A stretch of 6,330 bases of DNA from the NCBI GenBank assembly GCA_946645735.1, contig CAMPCK010000057.1, forward strand, positions 1-6,330. The letters run 5' to 3'. Within the stretch, counting starts at the first letter, position 1. Every line of letters starts with the position of its first letter. The translations under genes and the position numbers were made by a program. Of the stretch, positions 1 to 5,628 are shown piece by piece. The DNA is from an uncultured Clostridia bacterium (lineage in GTDB: Bacteria; Bacillota_A; Clostridia; Peptostreptococcales; Anaerovoracaceae). The notes beneath the pieces are model-generated. The model did not search any database, was not told the origin of the DNA, and saw nothing but the letters and a program-made list of their open reading frames with translations.

Positions 1-1415
1 TAGCCTGAACCGAAATCATCCATCTCTATGGGGAATCCGATGCCCCTTAATTCCTTGACTTTTTCAACCAGCTGGTCTGAATTCTCAGTGTAGGCTGATT
101 CCGTGATCTCCAGGAAATAGTCCTTCGGGTCTATTCCGCACTCTTCCGTAAGGCTTCTGATATAGGGCACCAGGTCCTCGTCATACATATCGATCCTTGA
201 TATGTTTACGGAAACGGGAATGACTCTTCCGAACTCCTTTCTCCACTTTTTCATGTGGGAGGCGGCTTCTTTCCATACGTATCTGTCAAGGCGCTGGATC
301 AGTCCGTTTGCCTCAAAGAGCGGTATGAACAGCCCCGGGCTTATCATGCCAAGTTCAGGATGCTTCCATCTGACCAGAGCCTCCGCACTTCTGAGATGGG
401 GAACCTCACCGGTCACGTCAAATTTAGGCTGATAGTATACTTCAAACTGCTTCTCCTCAAGAGCCTTGTCCATCTCAAGAATGAGTCTCTGGGCCAGGAG
501 TTCTTTTTTATGAAGGGCGCTGTCATATACAGATATGAAGCTGGAGTAATTGTTCCGGATCATGTCTCCCGCCACCTTGGCGCGGTCAAAGCATCTCTCG
601 ATCTCGAGATTCTCGTCATGCTCGGAATATATTCCCAGACGCACTCTTATCTGAGCGTTGTTGTTCTCATCTGCAAGGCTTTCAGATATTCCCTTGTAGA
701 GTCTGTCATAATCAGTACCCTCCGGAAGATACAGCATGAAAGTATCGGCGTCCCCTCTTCCGGCAACTCCGCCTTCTCTGGATACGAAATCCATGAGGTT
801 TCTTCCGATGGCCTTGAGAACAGCATCGCCGTAGATCCTTCCTCTGGTCTCATTTACCAGATGGAAATTATTTACATCCACTATAACTGCATTCATGACA
901 GCATCGGTGTGATGCAGGTCATACTGCTCTGAATATCTGTAAAAGAACTCCTTGTTGAGAAGTCCCGTGAGCTCGTCTCTTTCAGTGCTCTGAATGATGT
1001 AGGTGTCCTCACCCAGCTCTATGGTTCTCTGCACGCGGGCCCTTATGATGTCGGGCACGTCATAGGGCTTGGTTATGAAGTCCGAAGCACCCATATTAAG
1101 GCTTGTGACTTCGGCAGATTTATCTGATGTGAGTACTATTACCGGAATACGTCTCAGAACATCATCGTTTTTAAGGATCTTAAGCAGGTCCATTCCCGTG
1201 AGTTTGGGCATCATAAGATCCAGGATAACCAGAGACAGGATGGAATTGTTGTTCCTGATGATCTCAAGAGCATCAGCTCCGTCATTGGCTGTCATTATCT
1301 CATACTGGTCATGAAGAATCGCTGCCAGCATCTCGCGGTTGATCTGTTCGTCATCCACGATGAGCACAAGGCGTTTTCCGTTATTTGAATAAAACCTTTC
1401 GTGACTCTTAAGCAT
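1..1415 (-). CDS. Response regulator with REC, degenerate GGDEF and EAL domains (probable c-di-GMP phosphodiesterase), 3' end cut by window
   Basis: Cytoplasmic regulator, probably hydrolysing c-di-GMP to pGpG under phosphorelay control. I translated 471 codons from ATG at 1413-1415; the frame stays open to the window edge, so the C-terminus is missing. REC domain, about residues 14-135: acidic pair D21/D22 (LIVDDE), phospho-acceptor D66 (VILDLMMP), T96 and K116-P117. GGDEF-like domain, about 145-298: the signature is DADTF (222-226), with the catalytic Glu replaced by Thr; the inhibitory RxxD position reads REGG. D180, N188 and D197, which match metal- and guanine-contacting positions, are kept. 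EAL domain from about 305: YYQP (327-330), SAEALVRW (343-350), N404 in VSVNIS, E436 in LEITES, and D466/D467 in MDDFGSG, all matching active EAL enzymes. The last catalytic Lys and Glu lie beyond the edge. No TM segment or DNA-binding domain is seen. The Shine-Dalgarno AAGGGA (1423-1428) sits 7 nt before the ATG. It follows the diguanylate cyclase gene by 14 nt, so they share an operon. Phosphodiesterase activity is inferred, not shown. Confidence 0.93.
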   Translation of the reverse strand, partial: MLKSHERFYSNNGKRLVLIVDDEQINREMLAAILHDQYEIMTANDGADALEIIRNNNSILSLVILDLMMPKLTGMDLLKILKNDDVLRRIPVIVLTSDKSAEVTSLNMGASDFITKPYDVPDIIRARVQRTIELGEDTYIIQSTERDELTGLLNKEFFYRYSEQYDLHHTDAVMNAVIVDVNNFHLVNETRGRIYGDAVLKAIGRNLMDFVSREGGVAGRGDADTFMLYLPEGTDYDRLYKGISESLADENNNAQIRVRLGIYSEHDENLEIERCFDRAKVAGDMIRNNYSSFISVYDSALHKKELLAQRLILEMDKALEEKQFEVYYQPKFDVTGEVPHLRSAEALVRWKHPELGMISPGLFIPLFEANGLIQRLDRYVWKEAASHMKKWRKEFGRVIPVSVNISRIDMYDEDLVPYIRSLTEECGIDPKDYFLEITESAYTENSDQLVEKVKELRGIGFPIEMDDFGSG

Positions 1416-1429
1416 AAAACCGTCCCTTA

Positions 1430-2782
1430 TTAATTATCTCCATAGAAGGCCAGGCCGTTTTTGCCGCCGTTCTTCACCTTATAAAGAGCCTCATCGGCAT
1501 TCTTATATATCTGATCTCCTTCAGTCTTTCCGTCGCTGAAGGCAACTCCTATGCTAAGTGTAAATCCGGGCACTCCGTCTTTGGTATCCCTTACGGAATC
1601 CATGATGCGCTCTGCCTTGCTGCTTATGAGGCCCTTCATTTTATCGGTTGCGTTTACCATGATCACGGCGAACTCATCTCCTCCGATACGGCAGACATAG
1701 TCTTCGGAACGGAAGGCATGTTTAAGCACATCCGCCAGTCTCTTAAGAGCCTTGTCCCCCGTCTCGTGGCCGTAGGTATCGTTCAGGATCTTGAACTTAT
1801 CCAGGTCAATGAGTATCATGGCAGTATCTTCATTTCCCATGACCTCTTTCATATCATCAAAGATGCCCCTGTTATACAGGCCCGTAAGAGCATCATGGCT
1901 GGCTTCGAAGCTCAGCTGATCCTGATAGTTCTTGGTCTTCTCAAAGATGTGATTGTAGGTGCTGGCAAGATACTGCATCTCATAGGATCCCGTCTCGGGG
2001 ATCTTCTGGTTATCCCTTATATATGCGACGCTGTTTCTCAGAGGCCTTATGACAAGCCTGCTTATGAGAAGCACTATGGCGAGAACTATTATGGTAAGCA
2101 GGGATACCAGAACCATCTGTCTGGTGATGGAATTCGAAAGTTTTCTGGAATCTCTCTCGCTTTCAACGGACATATCGCCCAGCATGGATTCAAGACATTC
2201 AGATACGTCGTTTTCAATTCCCTGTTTCTTTTCCTTGTAGGCTTCTCCGAAAACCATATCCCTGGCCAGGTTTATCTTTTCCTCTGAAGACAGGGCCTTC
2301 TCAGCTTCTGTAAGTTCAGTCTCCAGTATCTCCCTGGGAAGGCTGCTTAAGTCGTATCCCCTTGCTTCCACCACAAGCCTCATGGCTTTATACTCTGTAT
2401 ACATGAGTTCATTTGAGCGGTTAAGGGCATTCTCAAGAGACGTATATGCTGAAGTTCCGCCGAAGTATTCGCCCATGGTCTCAAGGGCAGTGTCCCTTCT
2501 TCTGGTATGCCTTGCCTCATTGAAGTAGTTGATAAGACTGTCAGGATTTCCTGTTACGGTGTAATTTCTCACCTGACTTGTGAGATAATCCGATCCCGCC
2601 TGCAGGGAGTTCGCACTTTCCTGGCAGATGAGGTATTTATCAAAGGCAGCCTGCATGTCGTTATATGATGATCTGGTGTCATTTAAGGCAATCAAAATCA
2701 CCACAGACAAGGTCAGTGCTATAATGAGCATGGCAATATTCAGCGGCTGCAGCCGTATATTCATTTTCCCCGGACTTTTCAT
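1430..2782 (-). CDS. Membrane-bound diguanylate cyclase with extracytoplasmic helical sensor, HAMP-like linker and GGDEF domain
   Basis: Makes c-di-GMP from two GTP at the inner face of the membrane. The protein is 450 aa from ATG at 2780-2782. TM1 is about residues 14-33 and TM2 about 223-245, leaving roughly 190 residues outside. This region is helical in character and has VRNYTVTGNPDS and a charged HTRRRD stretch, resembling four-helix-bundle (4HB_MCP/CHASE3-like) sensors; the ligand is unknown. Residues 241-290 look like a HAMP linker (RPL start, later G-x2-E and N positions). The GGDEF domain, about 292-445, opens with ASHDALTGLYNR. It has metal and base contacts D326, N334 and D343, an intact IGGDEF (signature at 367-371), and a canonical inhibitory RSED (358-361) exactly five residues before GGDEF. 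It should therefore be active and product-inhibited. A longer reading from TTG at 2797 (455 aa) is possible but less likely, because that codon overlaps the Shine-Dalgarno GGGAG. First gene of a two-gene operon with the REC-EAL regulator, with its own promoter upstream. Confidence 0.95.
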   Translation of the reverse strand: MKSPGKMNIRLQPLNIAMLIIALTLSVVILIALNDTRSSYNDMQAAFDKYLICQESANSLQAGSDYLTSQVRNYTVTGNPDSLINYFNEARHTRRRDTALETMGEYFGGTSAYTSLENALNRSNELMYTEYKAMRLVVEARGYDLSSLPREILETELTEAEKALSSEEKINLARDMVFGEAYKEKKQGIENDVSECLESMLGDMSVESERDSRKLSNSITRQMVLVSLLTIIVLAIVLLISRLVIRPLRNSVAYIRDNQKIPETGSYEMQYLASTYNHIFEKTKNYQDQLSFEASHDALTGLYNRGIFDDMKEVMGNEDTAMILIDLDKFKILNDTYGHETGDKALKRLADVLKHAFRSEDYVCRIGGDEFAVIMVNATDKMKGLISSKAERIMDSVRDTKDGVPGFTLSIGVAFSDGKTEGDQIYKNADEALYKVKNGGKNGLAFYGDN

Positions 2783-2790
2783 GTCGATGG

Positions 2791-2795
2791 CTCCC
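2791..2795 (-). promoter_or_regulatory. Shine-Dalgarno that decides the start of the diguanylate cyclase
   Basis: GGGAG on the minus strand lies 8 nt before ATG 2780-2782, a normal spacing. The upstream in-frame TTG at 2795-2797 runs into this same purine run and has no comparable site of its own, so I prefer the ATG. A further in-frame ATG at 2762-2764, six codons downstream, has GGGG about 4 nt before it and cannot be fully excluded. Confidence 0.7.
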
Positions 2796-2841
2796 AAGTG
2801 TCATAAGACCTGAAATTTGAACATAGTTATACTTAATACAT

Positions 2842-2870
2842 ATTATATATATTTTTTGCAAAAAGAGCAA
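2842..2870 (-). promoter_or_regulatory. Sigma-A-type promoter for the c-di-GMP operon
   Basis: On the minus strand, -35 TTGCTC (2865-2870) and a consensus -10 TATAAT (2842-2847) are separated by exactly 17 nt. Transcription would start near 2835, giving a leader of about 50 nt before the diguanylate cyclase ATG. The promoter lies between the ppdK terminator and the gene, where one is needed. The -10 is perfect; the -35 matches consensus at the first three bases only and so may need an activator. The surrounding sequence is very AT-rich, so chance -10-like matches are common; the spacing and position are the support. Confidence 0.6.
2853..2864. repeat. 12-bp perfect palindrome in the promoter spacer
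   Basis: The sequence is TTTTTGCAAAAA, identical on both strands, lying wholly within the 17-nt spacer between the -35 and -10. It could be an operator half or core, or simply an A/T tract that bends the DNA. Low complexity makes chance occurrence fairly likely. Confidence 0.35.
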
Positions 2871-2877
2871 CGGTTTT

Positions 2878-2892
2878 GTCACAAGCTGTGAC
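2878..2892. repeat. Inverted repeat GTCACA-N3-TGTGAC, possible operator
   Basis: Two perfect 6-base arms are separated by AGC. The centre is about 50 nt upstream of the predicted start of the c-di-GMP operon and 8 nt beyond the -35, a position typical of activator sites. The arm order is opposite to the CRP/FNR-type TGTGA-N6-TCACA layout, so no known regulator is assigned. It has no U-tract and is not a terminator. Confidence 0.4.
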
Positions 2893-2916
2893 GCCTGATG
2901 TGTATTTTTTAACACT

Positions 2917-2945
2917 AAAAAGACGGCGTCTTTTAAACGCCGTCT
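2917..2945 (-). terminator. Rho-independent terminator of ppdK
   Basis: A perfect 9-bp stem (AGACGGCGT with ACGCCGTCT) and a 7-nt loop, followed in the minus direction by a run of T (2917-2920, five counting the last stem base). It begins 13 nt after the ppdK TAA and separates ppdK from the c-di-GMP operon. The other direction lacks an adjacent T-tract, so it is one-way. Confidence 0.92.
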
Positions 2946-2958
2946 CATGAAACACTTT

Positions 2959-5586
2959 TTATTTGTTTCTGATTGCTGCCTGTGCAGCTGCCAGTCTTGC
3001 GATAGGCACTCTGAAAGGTGAGCAGGAAACATATGTGAGTCCCACCTTGTGGCAGAAGTCGATGGTCTTGGGATCTCCGCCGTGCTCTCCGCAGATTCCC
3101 AGCTTGATGTTGGGTCTGGTCTGCTTTCCGAGTTTGACAGCCATCTCCACCAGCTTGCCTACTCCGTTGAGGTCTATGGTCTTGAAGGGATCTTCTTCAT
3201 AGATTCCCTTGTCAACATAGAGTTCAAGGAGTTTTCCGGTGTCATCTCTTGAGAAGCCCATGGTCATCTGGGTCAGGTCGTTGGTACCGAAGGAGAAGAA
3301 TTCAGCTTCCTTGGCGATCTCATCAGCTGTGAGAGCTGCTCTGGGAACCTCGATCATGGTTCCTACCATGTACTTCATCTCCATGCCTGATTCAGCGATC
3401 ATTCTGTCAGCCGTTTCAACAACTCTCTTCTTTACGAATCTGAGCTCGTCAACGTCTCCTACAAGAGGAATCATGATCTCAGGAACGATATCATATCCGC
3501 ATTCCTTCTTAACTTCAAGGGCTGCTCCGATGATGGCTTCTGTCTGCATTACAGCGATCTCGGGATAGAGAACTGCAAGTCTGCATCCTCTGGTTCCGAG
3601 CATGGGGTTCTGCTCGTGAAGATCATCAACGATACCCTGAAGTTTCTCATAGGTCATGTCCATGGTCTTTGCCAGTTCCTCGATATCCTCTCTTGTCTGA
3701 GGAAGGAATTCGTGAAGAGGAGGGTCAAGAAGTCTTACGGTCATAGGCCTGTCTTCCAGAACCTTGTACATTTCCTTGAAGTCTCCCTGCTGGAAAGGTC
3801 TGATGATGTCGAGAGCTTCTTTTCTCTCTTCAGGAGTGTCAGCAACGATCATTCTTCTGATGGCAGGGATTCTTTCCTCTTCAAAGAACATGTGCTCAGT
3901 TCTGCAGAGGCCGATTCCCTCGCATCCGAATTCAACTGCCTGTCTTGCGTCTCTGGGATTGTCTGCGTTGGTTCTTACCTTGAGAGTTCTGATCTCGTCA
4001 GCCCAACCCATGAGAGTTGCAAAGTCGCCTGATACGTCAGGCTCTACGGTCTTTACTGCGCCTTCATATACAGCACCTGTGGAACCGTCGATGGAGATAA
4101 GGTCTCCCTCCTTGAAAACTGCACCGGATTCAAAGGTTACGGTCTTGGATTCTTCATCAACCTTGGCTGATGAACATCCTGCTACACAGCACTTGCCCAT
4201 TCCGCGGGCAACTACTGCAGCATGAGAGGTCATGCCTCCCCTTGCTGTGAGGATACCCTCTGCAGCAACCATTCCTGCCAGGTCTTCAGGTGATGTTTCA
4301 GCTCTTACGAGAAGGACCTTCTCTCCCTGAGCAGCCTTTTCGGAAGCTTCAGCTGCTGTGAAATAGATATGTCCTGAGGCTGCTCCCGGAGAAGCCGGAA
4401 GTCCCTTGGCGATGTTCTTTGCAGCCTTAAGTTCATCTGCATCGAACATGGGGTGAAGGAGCTGGTCTATCTGTGCAGGCTCAAGTCTTGTAACAGCTGT
4501 AGCCTTGTCGATGAGACCTTCTTCAACCATATCAACGGCGATCTTAACGGCTGCCTGGGCAGTACGCTTGCCGTTTCTGGTCTGGAGCATATAGAGCTTT
4601 CTGTCTTCAACAGTGAACTCCATATCCTGTGTGTCTTTGTAATGTTTTTCAAGAAGATTTGCGATTCTTACGAAGTCCGCATATGCTTCAGGGAAGGCCT
4701 TTTCCATCTCATCGATGTTGAGAGGAGTTCTTACGCCTGCTACTACGTCTTCGCCCTGAGCATTTACAAGGAATTCACCGAAGATCTTCTTTTCGCCTGT
4801 TGAAGGGCTTCTTGTGAAGGCTACTCCTGTACCGGAGTCGTCTCCCATGTTTCCGAATACCATGGACTGAACGTTTACTGCGGTTCCCAGTTTGCTGGAG
4901 ATGCCGTTGAGCTTTCTGTAAAGAATTGCTCTCTCATTCATCCATGATCTGAATACGGCCTTTACGGCCTCAATGAGCTGATCCTTGGGATCCTGAGGGA
5001 AATCTTTGCCGGTCTCGGCCTTAACGAGTTCCTTGTATCCTCTGATTACCTCTTCAAGGTCTTCAGCTGTGAGTTCTACGTCGAACTTGACTCCCTTCTT
5101 TTCCTTCTGTCCGTCGAAGATCTTGTCGAACTTGGACTTGGAGATCTCCTGAACTACGTCTCCGAACATCTGGATAAAACGTCTGTAGCTATCCATGGCA
5201 AATCTGCGGTTGCCGGTTCTCTTTGCGAGACCCTCCACAGAACTGTCATTGAGTCCCAGGTTGAGTATTGTGTCCATCATTCCCGGCATGGATATTACGG
5301 CACCGGATCTGACAGATACCAGAAGCGGATTCTCGGTGGATCCGAAGGTCTTGCCGGTTACCTGCTCCAGCTCTTCAAGCTTTTCGTAGATAGCGTCTAC
5401 TACGTCCTGGGTTATTTTCTTTCCGTCCTCATAATACTTGTTGCATGCTTCTGTTGTGATTGTAAATCCGAAGGGAACCGGAAGTCCGATTCTTGTCATT
5501 TCAGCAAGATTGGCTCCCTTTCCTCCGAGCAAATCACGCATGTCTTTTGACCCCTCGTTGAAGGAGTAAACAATTTTGTGTTCCAT
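2959..5586 (-). CDS. ppdK: Pyruvate, phosphate dikinase
   Basis: Cytoplasmic enzyme interconverting PEP + AMP + PPi and pyruvate + ATP + Pi. In anaerobic clostridia it can run in the ATP-forming direction as a PPi-saving step of glycolysis, or backwards for PEP supply. It is 875 aa, full length (C. symbiosum enzyme 874). The N-terminal ATP-grasp part (about 1-340) opens with GGKGANLAEM (21-30) and has R93 in SVRSGA, E323, Q335 and R337. The central swivelling phospho-His domain (about 390-510) has RGGMTSHAAVVARG, with catalytic H455 and the neighbouring T453. The C-terminal PEP/pyruvate TIM barrel (about 520-875) has R562 (CRTEHM), R618 (TVRLLD), E746, N769/D770 (FGTNDLTQ) and C832 (ICGEHGGD). 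All key residues are present. ATG at 5584-5586 has Shine-Dalgarno AAAGGA 5 nt upstream. It follows the glycyl-tRNA synthetase gene by 42 nt with no terminator between, and ends at the hairpin at 2917-2945. No PPDK regulatory kinase/phosphatase gene is in the window. Confidence 0.99.
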   Translation of the reverse strand: MEHKIVYSFNEGSKDMRDLLGGKGANLAEMTRIGLPVPFGFTITTEACNKYYEDGKKITQDVVDAIYEKLEELEQVTGKTFGSTENPLLVSVRSGAVISMPGMMDTILNLGLNDSSVEGLAKRTGNRRFAMDSYRRFIQMFGDVVQEISKSKFDKIFDGQKEKKGVKFDVELTAEDLEEVIRGYKELVKAETGKDFPQDPKDQLIEAVKAVFRSWMNERAILYRKLNGISSKLGTAVNVQSMVFGNMGDDSGTGVAFTRSPSTGEKKIFGEFLVNAQGEDVVAGVRTPLNIDEMEKAFPEAYADFVRIANLLEKHYKDTQDMEFTVEDRKLYMLQTRNGKRTAQAAVKIAVDMVEEGLIDKATAVTRLEPAQIDQLLHPMFDADELKAAKNIAKGLPASPGAASGHIYFTAAEASEKAAQGEKVLLVRAETSPEDLAGMVAAEGILTARGGMTSHAAVVARGMGKCCVAGCSSAKVDEESKTVTFESGAVFKEGDLISIDGSTGAVYEGAVKTVEPDVSGDFATLMGWADEIRTLKVRTNADNPRDARQAVEFGCEGIGLCRTEHMFFEEERIPAIRRMIVADTPEERKEALDIIRPFQQGDFKEMYKVLEDRPMTVRLLDPPLHEFLPQTREDIEELAKTMDMTYEKLQGIVDDLHEQNPMLGTRGCRLAVLYPEIAVMQTEAIIGAALEVKKECGYDIVPEIMIPLVGDVDELRFVKKRVVETADRMIAESGMEMKYMVGTMIEVPRAALTADEIAKEAEFFSFGTNDLTQMTMGFSRDDTGKLLELYVDKGIYEEDPFKTIDLNGVGKLVEMAVKLGKQTRPNIKLGICGEHGGDPKTIDFCHKVGLTYVSCSPFRVPIARLAAAQAAIRNK

Positions 5587-5599
5587 TCTCTTCCTTTCT

Positions 5600-5611
5600 G
5601 CGCTTACGCGC
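5600..5611 (-). other. Small hairpin just before the ppdK ribosome binding site
   Basis: On the minus strand, GCGC-GTAA-GCGC forms a 4-bp GC stem with a GNRA-type loop, ending 2 nt before the ppdK Shine-Dalgarno. The flanking CTCCTC and GAAGAG could add an imperfect outer stem (5 of 6 pairs) that touches the ribosome binding site. It is short and unproven, and is not a terminator because no T-tract follows. Confidence 0.25.
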
Positions 5612-5628
5612 TGAGGAGGCTCCAGAAT

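Noticed and set aside
255..932. 225-codon open frame on the plus strand
   Set aside because: It lies entirely antisense to the REC/GGDEF/EAL gene, whose domains are unmistakable. It has no recognisable motif and reads as a frame shadow.
1718..2287. 189-codon open frame on the plus strand
   Set aside because: Antisense to the diguanylate cyclase, no domain resemblance, shadow of the real gene.
2783..2841. c-di-GMP riboswitch in the leader of the c-di-GMP operon
   Set aside because: The predicted leader is only about 50 nt, too short for a GEMM aptamer plus expression platform, and I see none of its conserved blocks.
2878..2892. CRP/FNR-type site
   Set aside because: The arms are in the opposite order (TCACA before TGTGA) with a 3-nt spacer, so it does not match that consensus.
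2679..3032. 117-codon open frame on the minus strand
   Set aside because: It overlaps the end of ppdK, the terminator, the promoter and the start of the cyclase in another frame. It is cysteine- and histidine-rich with no family resemblance.
3325..3332. AGCTGTGA copies resembling the operator half-site, here and at 5065-5072
   Set aside because: Both fall within ppdK codons for Leu-Thr-Ala in different helices, and neither has a second arm. They are coding coincidence.
3616..4225. Plus-strand open frames of 138 and 153 codons
   Set aside because: Both are antisense to highly conserved ppdK sequence and overlap each other in different frames.
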